Assembly: GCA_040882255.1 (NCBI GenBank)
Contig: JBBEBP010000028.1
Location: 6,506 to 70,505 of the forward strand
DNA from: PWQG01 sp040882255
GTDB lineage: Bacteria > Pseudomonadota > Gammaproteobacteria > Pseudomonadales > Pseudohongiellaceae
Direction: 5' to 3'
DNA length: 64,000 nt
In this document: piece by piece, positions 23,710 through 31,405 of the stretch
Layout: the number at the start of each line of letters is the position of its first letter
Numbering within the stretch: the stretch's first letter is position 1
Made by a program: the position numbers and the translations under genes
The notes under the pieces: model-generated
The model's input: the letters and a program-made list of their open reading frames with translations, nothing else
Told to the model about the DNA's origin: nothing
The model's database searches: none

Positions 23710-25341
23710 ATGCTCATGCCGCTACCGCTCCCTCAGCGGCACTCGTCCCGGCCGCGATGCAGTCGCTCTCCGGCCCGTTCACATGTGGCGCTGTCCGTGC
23801 TGCTGCCATGCCTTTTGCTCTTCCTGTTGACTGGCGGCGTTCATGCCCGGGAATGGCGTTCCGGCGCCCACGAACTGTGCTGGAGCGACAAGGGTCCGGC
23901 GCCGCAGCAGTGGTCTGTCCAGACCGGCGGTGATGGCGTGATCAGCCTGCATCAGCCCGGCGCGGAGCAGGGCCAACTGCATCTTGTGGTGCCCGATCAT
24001 CAGGGCTGGACGTGGTCAGCTCCAGCGGAGGATGGCGCCCCGGTGCGCTGGCGTACCCGCAGCGGTGATGCCGATGTGACCTGGGAGCTGACCGGCGCGG
24101 ACGCCGACTATCGGCTGCAGTTGACGGTCCGGGTGACCAATGACGGCGAGCAGCCGCTGACCTTGCCGGATGAATTGCGTTTGCACTTGGGGCCGGGTAT
24201 GGGCGAGACGCCGGTCGAGGGCCTGGGTATCGCGGAAACGCTCTATTCGTTCGCCCAGCCTGTGCTGTACCAGGGCGGGGAGTTGCACCGCTTTGACCCG
24301 GACCGGGCGGCCGACGACTGGCTGGTCGCTGAGGCCGGCGACAGCGGCGAGCCTCGTTGGGGGGGGCTGCAGAGCCGGTATTTCGCACTGTTGTTGCAGC
24401 CCCTGGATGCTTCCGTCGGCGATTGGCGAGTGCGCACAGCCAGCCCGCCGGGTGAAACCGGTGTCGCGCCCCGTTACCTGCCGCGTCTGGCCATTGACTT
24501 GCCTCTGGAAACCCTGGCGCCGGATGCCACACACAGCTGGACATTCGAGGTGTTTGCCGGACCCAAGGCCCGCAACTCGCTGGCGGCCGCCGGGGCGGAC
24601 CGCCAGGGCTACGAGGCATTGCTGTTTCCCGGCCTGTGGCAGTGGATGCGTGTGTTGGCCTTTGCCCTGCTGTGGCTGCTGGGTGCGCTGCATGCGGTGA
24701 TCCCGAGCTGGGGGTTGGCGATCATTGCGCTGGCGGTATTGGTTCGGCTTGCCATGTATCCGGTTGCACGCCGCGCACTGCGCAGCCAGGCCGCCTTTGC
24801 CGAGGTGCAGAAGATCATCCAGCCGGAGATGAAGCGTATAAAGCGGGAATACCGCGGGGCCGAGCAGAGCGAGCGGATCCTGGATCTGTACAGCGAGCAT
24901 GGGGTCAGTCCGTTGGCTGGCATGAAGCCGTTGCTGATCGTGCTGATCCAGCTGCCGGTATTTGTGGCCCTGTTCCACGTGCTGGGTCAGGCCTGGGAGT
25001 TGCGTGAGGCCGGTTTCCTGTGGATCGATACCCTGGCAGAGCCGGACCGCCTGTTGTCCTTCGGTGTCGAGCTGCCTTTCCTGGGCAGCTGGTTCAACCT
25101 GCTGCCGGTGCTCATGGCGTTGACCACGCTGGCCACCATCCGTCTGTCGCCGGCGCCGGCGGCCGATGACCGCTCCCGGCGGCTGCAGACGGCCATGCAG
25201 GTGCTGATGGCGCTGGCTTTTCTGCTGCTGTTCTATCCGTTTCCAGCGGGGATGGTGTTGTACTGGACCATGGCCAATGTGCTGCATCTGCTGCAGCAGG
25301 GAGTGGTCGAGCGGTGGTCCGGTGGCCGGACTGGCGCGTAA
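23710..25341 (+). CDS. YidC/Oxa1-family insertase paralog in a surface-glycan operon
   Basis: A 543-residue protein: signal-anchor about residues 20-42, a periplasmic beta-sandwich (about 45-325) as in Gram-negative YidC, then a five-helix insertase core. WGLAIIALAVLVRLAMYPVA carries the conserved Arg of the hydrophilic groove, EYRGAEQSERILDLYSEHGVSP is the cytoplasmic hairpin, and GMKPLLIVLIQLPVFVALFHVL plus FPAGMVLYWTMANVLHLLQQ are Oxa1 signatures. It is not in the rnpA-yidC-trmE context, so it is likely a second copy. The start at 23710 follows CGGAG. It may insert or help assemble the membrane enzyme of this locus; that is inference. Confidence 0.85.
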   Translation: MLMPLPLPQRHSSRPRCSRSPARSHVALSVLLPCLLLFLLTGGVHAREWRSGAHELCWSDKGPAPQQWSVQTGGDGVISLHQPGAEQGQLHLVVPDHQGWTWSAPAEDGAPVRWRTRSGDADVTWELTGADADYRLQLTVRVTNDGEQPLTLPDELRLHLGPGMGETPVEGLGIAETLYSFAQPVLYQGGELHRFDPDRAADDWLVAEAGDSGEPRWGGLQSRYFALLLQPLDASVGDWRVRTASPPGETGVAPRYLPRLAIDLPLETLAPDATHSWTFEVFAGPKARNSLAAAGADRQGYEALLFPGLWQWMRVLAFALLWLLGALHAVIPSWGLAIIALAVLVRLAMYPVARRALRSQAAFAEVQKIIQPEMKRIKREYRGAEQSERILDLYSEHGVSPLAGMKPLLIVLIQLPVFVALFHVLGQAWELREAGFLWIDTLAEPDRLLSFGVELPFLGSWFNLLPVLMALTTLATIRLSPAPAADDRSRRLQTAMQVLMALAFLLLFYPFPAGMVLYWTMANVLHLLQQGVVERWSGGRTGA

Positions 25342-25448
25342 ACCATTTCGAGATCCATCGATACGCGCTATAATGCGCCCGCAGTACCGTGCCCGGCCCC
25401 TGTGGGGTGAGGGCATGAACCCACGAATATCAGGAGTTTACCGTCGAT

Positions 25449-25889
25449 ATGAGTAGTCTCAAGTCCCGTATTGTCCACGCCATCCTGCTGGTTGCCGGTA
25501 TTACCGTGGCCGGTTCCCTCTGGGCCCAAAGCCGTGAAGACCAGATCAGCGAGCGCCTTCAGGGGGCTGATCGTGTCTGCCTGCAGGGCGAAGACTGTTC
25601 TGCGGGCGGTGCCGGCATGAACATGGCACAGGCTGGTAGCGACGAGTTCAGCCCGGAGGCCGTGTACGAAAACAACTGTGCAATGTGTCACGATACCGGT
25701 ATGGCCAACGCCCCGCAGCCGGATAACGCTGACCATTGGAACACGCGTCTGGAGGAAGACGGGCTGGACGGTATCGTTGCCAACGCGATCAGTGGTATCA
25801 ATGCGATGCCTCCGCGTGGCATGTGTAACGACTGCACTGATGACGAAGTCCGCGAAGTGGTGGAATACCTGATGCAGGACGTGCTGTAA
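25449..25889 (+). CDS. Periplasmic c5-type cytochrome
   Basis: A 146-residue secreted cytochrome c. The signal peptide ends near residue 26 (SLWAQS). Haem is attached at C77-A-M-C80-H81; the distal Met is in NAMPPRGM and a second Cys pair (CNDC) fits the extra disulfide of c5 cytochromes. A 35-residue spacer containing two Cys (DRVCLQGEDC) precedes the domain and is unusual. A TATAAT (25369-25374) 75 bp upstream is a likely -10. It carries electrons in the periplasm; the partner oxidase is not in the window. It is a paralog of the next gene. Confidence 0.87.
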   Translation: MSSLKSRIVHAILLVAGITVAGSLWAQSREDQISERLQGADRVCLQGEDCSAGGAGMNMAQAGSDEFSPEAVYENNCAMCHDTGMANAPQPDNADHWNTRLEEDGLDGIVANAISGINAMPPRGMCNDCTDDEVREVVEYLMQDVL

Positions 25890-25900
25890 CCGCCCTGTTC

Positions 25901-25927
25901 ATCTCCCGTTCAGTGTGGTCGGGAGAT
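25901..25927 (+). terminator. Stem-loop between the two cytochrome genes
   Basis: ATCTCCCG (25901-25908) pairs with CGGGAGAT (25920-25927) across an 11-nt loop. No U-run follows, so it is more likely an attenuator or mRNA-stabilising hairpin than a full terminator. Confidence 0.4.
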
Positions 25928-25989
25928 ACTGTTTCTGTCCGCGCTGCGGAACCTCTCCCGACGGATCTTTCCGTGGCGAGGATAACCAG

Positions 25990-26385
25990 ATGAGGAAAAT
26001 TGTGATCATGAAGAACGTATCCACCCTGATGAAAGCCGGCGCTGTCGGCCTGCTGGTTGCTGCGGCGATGACCATCGGCAGTGTCTCGGCTGATGAGCAG
26101 TCCGGTATGCAGCTGGCACAGGCTTCCGGTGATGGATTCAGTGCCTCCCGGACCTACACCCAGAGCTGTGCCGCCTGTCACAACAGCGGTGCCGCCGGTG
26201 CTCCCCGCTTTGGCAACTCCGAGGACTGGTCCTCGCGGATGGAGAAAGGCTTCGACACGCTGGTGCAAAACACCATCGATGGCTATAACAACATCATGCC
26301 GCCGAAAGGCATGTGCTTCGATTGTACGGACGAGCAACTGGCTGAAGTGGTCCAGTACATCCTGGACGAAAGCATCCAGGACTGA
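25990..26385 (+). CDS. Periplasmic c5-type cytochrome
   Basis: A 131-residue secreted cytochrome with haem site C60-A-A-C63-H64, distal Met in NNIMPPKGM and the c5 Cys pair (CFDC). A signal peptide ends near VSA (residue 34). The start at 25990 has GAGGA eight bases upstream; the ATG at 26008 is an alternative and gives a shorter leader. It matches the preceding cytochrome over its C-terminal half and the two probably arose by tandem duplication. The stop codon is the first part of a long inverted repeat. Confidence 0.87.
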   Translation: MRKIVIMKNVSTLMKAGAVGLLVAAAMTIGSVSADEQSGMQLAQASGDGFSASRTYTQSCAACHNSGAAGAPRFGNSEDWSSRMEKGFDTLVQNTIDGYNNIMPPKGMCFDCTDEQLAEVVQYILDESIQD

Positions 26386-26545
26386 AAAGAGCGGCAGAAA
26401 AGGGGGCAGGAAAAGGGGGCAGGAAAAGGGGGGCAGGAAAAGGGGGACAGTCCCTATTTNNNNNNNNNNTTCCTCTGGAAATATAGGGACTGTCCCCCTT
26501 TTCCTGCCCCCCTTTTCCTGCCCCCTTTTCTGCCGCTCTTTTCAG
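26382..26545. repeat. Long inverted repeat around an assembly gap (repeat family A)
   Basis: The left arm starts at CTGAAAAGAGCGGCAG (26382) and the right arm ends with its exact complement (26545). Inside, a 13-14 nt unit GGGGGCAGGAAAA occurs three times on the left but twice on the right. Each arm carries one GGGAC(A/T)GTCCC core (26444-26454 and 26486-26496). The loop holds 10 N at 26460-26469, so the true loop length is unknown; hairpin formation may have broken the assembly. It separates the convergent cytochrome and rep genes and could terminate both. Confidence 0.85.
26460..26469. other. Assembly gap (10 N)
   Basis: Ten undetermined bases lie in the loop of the long inverted repeat. 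Ten N is a common fixed-size scaffold gap, so the real missing length cannot be read from it. Confidence 0.98.
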
Positions 26546-26561
26546 CCTCTGTCCTGTCTCA

Positions 26562-28604
26562 CTACACTCCAAGCAAACTCTTCAACCCCGCCACGGCCGA
26601 CTCATTGGCTTCCCGGCGCTGTTCTTCCGTACGGGCTTCGCGTCCCTCCCAGACCAGCTGGTCCGGTGGCAGTTCGTCCAGAAAGCGGCTGTGCGTGGTG
26701 GCGAAGGTTTCTCCGAACTGCTTGCGCTTCTTTGCCAGCGTGAAAACCAGCGAGCGCTGTGCACGGGTGATGCCCACATAGGCCAGGCGGCGTTCTTCGT
26801 CGATGTCGTTCGATTCGATACTGTTGCGGTGCGGCAGCAGCTCCTCTTCCATTCCCATGATGAACACCCAGGGAAATTCCAGTCCTTTGGCGGCGTGCAG
26901 CGTCATCAATTGAACCTGGTTGCTGGCCTCGCTTTCCTCTTCCCGGCGTTCCATCAGGTCGCGCAGGACCAGCTTGTTGATGGCCGCCTCGATGTCTTCT
27001 TCTCCGTCGTTCTCTTCGGCCCCTTTCTGCAGTGTCTTCTGCAGGGAGCCGAGCAGCAGTTCCACGTTGCCCCAGGCCCGTTCGGCGGCGGTCGGCGTAT
27101 TGGCGGTTTGATGGAGCCAGTTCTCATAGTCCATGTCGCCGATCATCTCGCGGATCATATGGATCGGTTCGCCGCGCTGACACTGCTCGCCGATATGGTT
27201 GAGCCAGGTACTGAAGTCGCGTAGTTTTTCCACGCGCGGGGCGGCCATGTGCTGCTCCAGGCCCAGCTCGCCGCAGGCGCTGAACAGGCTGACGCCCCGT
27301 TCGCCGGCGTAACCGGCCAGCACCTCGATCACCGCCGGGCCGATCTTGCGGCGCGGGGTGTTGATGATGCGCAGAAAGGCATTGTCATCGTCCGGGTTCA
27401 CCAGCAGGCGCAGGTACGCCATGATGTCCTTGATTTCGCTACGAGAGAAAAATGAGGTGCCACCGGTGATCTGGTAGGGGATCTGGTGAGCCTGCAGCTT
27501 GATCTCCAGCAGGCGGGCCTGGTGATTGCCGCGATAGAGCACCGCAAAGTCGCCAAAGCGCAGCCTCTCGTGTACGCAGAGGCTGAGTATCTCATTGGCG
27601 ATGCGTTCGGCTTCCGCGTCCTGATCGTTGGTGGCCAGCACGCGAATACGGTCGCCGAAACCGAGTTCACTCCAGAGCTGCTTCTCGTAGACGTGGGAGT
27701 TGTTGGCAATCAGCGTATTGGCGGCACTGAGGATGGTGTTGGTGGAGCGATAGTTCTGCTCCAGTTTGATGATCTGCAGGTTCGGGTAATCGGTTTGCAA
27801 CTCGATCATGTTTTCCGGCCGCGCGCCGCGCCAGGAATAGATGGACTGGTCGTCGTCCCCCACCACTGTCAGCCCGTTGCGTACGCCGACCAGCAACTTG
27901 ACCAGCAGGTACTGACTGGTGTTGGTGTCCTGGTACTCGTCTACCAGCAGGTAGTGGATACGCTCCTGCCAGCGGGCCAGCGCTTCGGCGTCGCGCTGGA
28001 ACAGCGAGGTCGGCAACAGGATCAGATCATCGAAGTCCACGGCATTGAAGGTACGCAGATGATGCTGATAGCTGTCATAGACCCGTGCGGCCAGCACGTC
28101 CTCGGGAGTCTCCACGGCGCCGGCGGCATCGGCCGGCAGCAGCAACTGGTTCTTCCAGCCGGAGATGCGGCTCTGCAGTGCCTTGAGTTGATCGTCTGCC
28201 AGTTCGCTGTCCTTGTGCGTCAGATTTTTGAGCAGTGCAAAGCTGTCCTGGGCATCGAAGATGGAGAAGCCGCTCTTCAGACCGAACTTCGCGGTATCGC
28301 GGCGGATGATGTTCAGGCCCAGTTGGTGAAAAGTACTGATGGTCAGTCCACGTGCGCTGACCGCCTTTCCTCCCGTCCGGCGTTCTTTCAGCAGCGCGGT
28401 GACCCGCTCTTTCATCTCCCGGGCGGCCTTGTTGGTGAAAGTGACCGCCGCTATGCGATTGGCGGGGTAGCCGCATTCGCCGATCAGATAACTGATCTTG
28501 CGGGTGATGACGCTGGTCTTGCCGCTACCGGCACCGGCCAGTACCAACAGGGGGGAGTCGATATAGCGGACCGCTTCACGTTGTCGTTTGTTGAGCTTGT
28601 TCAC
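26562..28604 (-). CDS. rep: ATP-dependent DNA helicase Rep
   Basis: A 680-residue superfamily-1A 3'-5' helicase. LVLAGAGSGKTSVITRKI is the Walker A motif, AAVTFTNKAAREMKERV motif Ia, LLVDEYQDTNTSQY Walker B, VVGDDDQSIYSWRGA motif III, KLEQNYRSTNTIL motif IV, and LMTLHAAKGLEFPWVFI motif V with RRLAYVGITRAQRSLV motif VI. Length (E. coli Rep 673) and the end GLKSLLGV fit Rep rather than UvrD or PcrA. It removes proteins ahead of replication forks. It is convergent with the cytochrome genes. Confidence 0.93.
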   Translation of the reverse strand: MNKLNKRQREAVRYIDSPLLVLAGAGSGKTSVITRKISYLIGECGYPANRIAAVTFTNKAAREMKERVTALLKERRTGGKAVSARGLTISTFHQLGLNIIRRDTAKFGLKSGFSIFDAQDSFALLKNLTHKDSELADDQLKALQSRISGWKNQLLLPADAAGAVETPEDVLAARVYDSYQHHLRTFNAVDFDDLILLPTSLFQRDAEALARWQERIHYLLVDEYQDTNTSQYLLVKLLVGVRNGLTVVGDDDQSIYSWRGARPENMIELQTDYPNLQIIKLEQNYRSTNTILSAANTLIANNSHVYEKQLWSELGFGDRIRVLATNDQDAEAERIANEILSLCVHERLRFGDFAVLYRGNHQARLLEIKLQAHQIPYQITGGTSFFSRSEIKDIMAYLRLLVNPDDDNAFLRIINTPRRKIGPAVIEVLAGYAGERGVSLFSACGELGLEQHMAAPRVEKLRDFSTWLNHIGEQCQRGEPIHMIREMIGDMDYENWLHQTANTPTAAERAWGNVELLLGSLQKTLQKGAEENDGEEDIEAAINKLVLRDLMERREEESEASNQVQLMTLHAAKGLEFPWVFIMGMEEELLPHRNSIESNDIDEERRLAYVGITRAQRSLVFTLAKKRKQFGETFATTHSRFLDELPPDQLVWEGREARTEEQRREANESAVAGLKSLLGV

Positions 28605-28864
28605 AGATCAGCCAGATTGTTGCGGTGAGAGTGTCCGGCCGGGGGGCGGCGCTGGTTTCGATGGCAGACTATATCATACAGTTCCGTTGAGGCATGTCGG
28701 AGTTCACCGTAAACCGCAGACGTGTGTCGCCGAGTCCTTCCCCGAACTCCATGGAAGCGGTCAGCCCGGTTGGCGCTAACTGATAATCCCCGCTATAACG
28801 TAAAGGACACCTCTATAAACAAGGTGCTCTGAACACACATCATCCGTTTGCAGACAGGGAAGTC

Positions 28865-30430
28865 ATGTCGCTGGCCATTGTCCACACCCGCGCCAATATC
28901 GGCGTGGATGCCCCCGCCGTCACGGTCGAAACCCATCTCTCCAACGGTCTGCCCGGCATCGCCATCGTGGGCCTGCCGGAAACGGCGGTGCGAGAGAGTC
29001 GCGAGCGCGTGCGCTGCGCCATTCTCAATGCCGGTATGGAGTTCCCCGCGCGCCGTATGACCATCAACCTGGCGCCTGCCGATCTGCCCAAAAGCGGCGG
29101 GCGATACGATCTGGCGATTGCCGTCAGCATTCTGGCCGCTTCGGGTCAGGTGCCGTTGCAGGCCCTGACGGGCTGCGAGGTGCTGGGGGAACTGGCCCTG
29201 ACCGGTGAACTGCGCGGTGTGGAGGGGGTGCTGCCCGCCGGTCTGGCGTCGCGGGCCGCCGGCCGTAGTCTGTTGTTGCCTGCGGCCAACCATGAGGAAG
29301 CCTGTCTGGTGCGCGGTCTTTCCGCTTGTAGCGCGGCGGATCTGCGCTCCATCTGTGACTTTCTCTGCGATGCGCCGGGCCGCTGGCGGCGGTGCCGGTT
29401 CCGGGCCCCGGCACCCGCGCCGCGTCGCGAACGCTCGCCGCTGGCAGCCATCCGCGGGCAGGGTCTGGCAAAGCGCGCCCTGGTGATCGCCGCAGCCGGC
29501 GGGCATGACCTGCTTCTGGCCGGCCCGCCCGGCACCGGCAAGACGCTGCTGGCCAACGCACTTCATGGCCTGCTGCCCGCTCTGCCGGAAAGCCATGCGC
29601 TGGAGGTGGCCGCCATTCGTTCGGTGGCCGGCCCAGGATATCGCCTGCAAACGGCGGGAAATGAAGGTAATTGGCTGCAGCCCCCTCTGCGCGCGCCCCA
29701 TCACAATGCCACGGCTGTGGCATTGACCGGCGGCGGTCATGGCTTGTCGCCCGGGGAGGTGACCCTGGCGCACCGTGGCCTGCTGTTTCTGGATGAGCTG
29801 CCGGAGTTCAGCCGGCATGCGCTGGAAGTGCTGAGAGAGCCCATGGAAGCGGGTGCCATAACCGTCAGTCGGGCCCGCCATCGCCTGCGCTTTCCGGCCC
29901 GGTTCCAGCTGGTGGCGACGATGAATCCCTGCCCCTGTGGTTATGACGGTGACCCCGGGGGACATTGCCGGTGTACTCCGGAGCGGATAACCCGATACCT
30001 GGATCGGCTCTCCGGGCCGTTTCTTGACAGGCTGGATATGGCGGTCGACGTGCCGCGCCTGACCCCGGCCCAGTTGATGGGTAAAGAGGACGCCGGGCAG
30101 GGCAGTGACGTCAGTCTCCGGGACATCGCCGAATGCCGTGATCGGCAATGGCAGCGTAACAATGGCGTGCTGAACGGTGAGCTGGAGGGCGAGAGGCTGC
30201 GTCAGATCTGTGTTCCCGATGTCGCTGCCCGGAACTTGCTGGAAGACATGATGGAAGCCGGCGGCCTGTCGGCGCGTGCCGTTCATCGCCTTTTGAGAAC
30301 GGCGCGCACCATTGCGGATCTGGAGCAGACCGGCCGGCTTGGAGAACGGCATGTGGCTGAAGCACTGGTCTGTCGCAATCTGAGCCGCTTTCCACTGGCG
30401 GGTGGTGCGGCACCGGCTGCCGGACAGTGA
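28865..30430 (+). CDS. comM: YifB/ComM-family Mg-chelatase-like AAA+ helicase
   Basis: A 521-residue protein with an N-terminal Lon-protease-like S5 domain (IGVDAPAVTVETHLSNGLP; ALTGELRGVEGVLPA), a central AAA+ Mg-chelatase domain (LLLAGPPGTGKTLLANAL; LFLDELPEF; FQLVATMNPCPCG with the zinc-type Cys cluster) and the C-terminal helical domain (GLSARAVHRLLRTARTIADLE). ComM is a hexameric branch-migration helicase needed for integrating DNA in natural transformation. The 260-bp region upstream (28605-28864) holds no other feature I can support. Its stop lies 4 bp from the end of the convergent ubiK. Confidence 0.92.
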   Translation: MSLAIVHTRANIGVDAPAVTVETHLSNGLPGIAIVGLPETAVRESRERVRCAILNAGMEFPARRMTINLAPADLPKSGGRYDLAIAVSILAASGQVPLQALTGCEVLGELALTGELRGVEGVLPAGLASRAAGRSLLLPAANHEEACLVRGLSACSAADLRSICDFLCDAPGRWRRCRFRAPAPAPRRERSPLAAIRGQGLAKRALVIAAAGGHDLLLAGPPGTGKTLLANALHGLLPALPESHALEVAAIRSVAGPGYRLQTAGNEGNWLQPPLRAPHHNATAVALTGGGHGLSPGEVTLAHRGLLFLDELPEFSRHALEVLREPMEAGAITVSRARHRLRFPARFQLVATMNPCPCGYDGDPGGHCRCTPERITRYLDRLSGPFLDRLDMAVDVPRLTPAQLMGKEDAGQGSDVSLRDIAECRDRQWQRNNGVLNGELEGERLRQICVPDVAARNLLEDMMEAGGLSARAVHRLLRTARTIADLEQTGRLGERHVAEALVCRNLSRFPLAGGAAPAAGQ

Positions 30431-30434
30431 GTCG

Positions 30435-30692
30435 TTAGGTCGGGTCGCCGCTGTCCCGCTCCCCGGCCTCCAGCCGGGCAACCACCGCTTCGAGTTCGGT
30501 GATCCTGGCCTGTGCCTGCTCCAGAGCCTGCCGCTGCTGGTCAAATTCCTCCCGGGTGGGCAGGTCCATCCGGGCCAGCGCTTTCTGCACCGCTGCAGAG
30601 ATCTGGCCGCGTACATCGTCGCCCAGTGCACCAGCCCGGGGCAGAATCCGGGTCAATTGCTGGTTCAGTTCTTCAAGTACCTTGCGGTTCAT
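30435..30692 (-). CDS. ubiK: Ubiquinone biosynthesis accessory factor UbiK
   Basis: An 85-residue BMFP-type protein: an N-terminal amphipathic helix (NRKVLEELNQQLTRILPRAG), then DDVRGQISAAVQKALARMDLPTREEFDQQ in pieces, and a C-terminal coiled coil (QARITELEAVVARLEAG). It helps the UbiJ/Ubi complex at the membrane and is named also YqiC. Of the two ATGs at 30695 and 30692, the second has the better distance to AAGGAGG. It is divergent from glnK, often adjacent to yifB/comM and glnK-amtB in gammaproteobacteria, which supports all three assignments. Confidence 0.9.
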   Translation of the reverse strand: MNRKVLEELNQQLTRILPRAGALGDDVRGQISAAVQKALARMDLPTREEFDQQRQALEQAQARITELEAVVARLEAGERDSGDPT

Positions 30693-30777
30693 CATGCCTC
30701 CTTGTGGAGCTCTCGGGGCTCGCCCGGCGATTGTCGCACAAAAATGGGGCCGACCCGCCCGATTCAGCGCAACGCAT

Positions 30778-30794
30778 TGCACTATTATGGTGCG
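30778..30794. promoter_or_regulatory. NtrC-type binding site upstream of glnK
   Basis: TGCACTATTATGGTGCG fits the NtrC consensus TGCAC-N5/6-GGTGC and lies 86 bp upstream of the sigma-54 element, the usual enhancer distance. Confidence 0.7.
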
Positions 30795-30879
30795 TTAGCG
30801 CCGGTCGATGGAGCCCGGTTCCAGCCCCCGCTCTCTCGGTACCATGTCAAGTTAATGATATTACAGCAGAAAGTTTATG

Positions 30880-30895
30880 TGGCATACCCCGTGCA
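30880..30895 (+). promoter_or_regulatory. Sigma-54 promoter of glnK-amtB
   Basis: TGGCATACCCCGTGCA has the invariant GG and GC exactly 10 nt apart (-24/-12). It lies 81 bp before glnK, downstream of an NtrC-type site, so nitrogen limitation should induce this operon. Confidence 0.7.
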
Positions 30896-30976
30896 TAGAG
30901 GCATGGGCGTAACGGTGTTGCAGGCTATCCGTGCCGACTGACCGGCAAGGGTATGACAATCGAAAGGAGCAAACGT

Positions 30977-31315
30977 ATGAAACTGGTAACGGCGATTATC
31001 AAGCCTTTCAAGCTCGATGATGCGCGTGAAGCGCTGTCCGAGATCGGTGTACAGGGTATCACTGTCACCGAAGTGAAGGGTTTTGGCAGACAGAAGGGTC
31101 ACACCGAGCTGTATCGTGGCGCCGAATATGTGGTGGATTTTCTGCCCAAGGTGAAGATTGAAGTGGCGATCGGTGACGATCTGCTGGATCAGACGCTGGA
31201 AGCGATCACGAAGGCGGCAAACACCGGCAAGATCGGTGACGGCAAGATATTTGTGTCAGACCTGGCACAAGTGATCCGCATTCGTACCGGCGAAACCGGA
31301 GAAGCCGCCGTTTAA
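30977..31315 (+). CDS. glnK: Nitrogen regulatory P-II protein GlnK
   Basis: A 112-residue P-II protein. MKLVTAIIKPFKLDDAREAL, GITVTEVKGFGRQKGHTELYRGAEYVVDF (in pieces; the T-loop with uridylylated Tyr51) and GKIGDGKIFVSDLAQVIRIRTGE (the B and C-loops) are complete. It binds ATP/ADP and 2-oxoglutarate and blocks AmtB when nitrogen is ample. Its position just before amtB and behind a sigma-54 promoter argues for GlnK over GlnB. The start at 30977 follows AAAGGAG. Confidence 0.95.
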   Translation: MKLVTAIIKPFKLDDAREALSEIGVQGITVTEVKGFGRQKGHTELYRGAEYVVDFLPKVKIEVAIGDDLLDQTLEAITKAANTGKIGDGKIFVSDLAQVIRIRTGETGEAAV

Positions 31316-31405
31316 AGGCTGGCCACACCCATTCAGGAGCTATCAACAGGAGAAAGTCGGCCCGGAGATTGAATGATTCCTGGCCCGGCTTCGGAGGAAC
31401 GAACG

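Noticed and set aside
28605..28864. A gene or RNA in the rep-comM intergenic gap
   Set aside because: No open frame with a ribosome site, no terminator-like stem and no family motif found.
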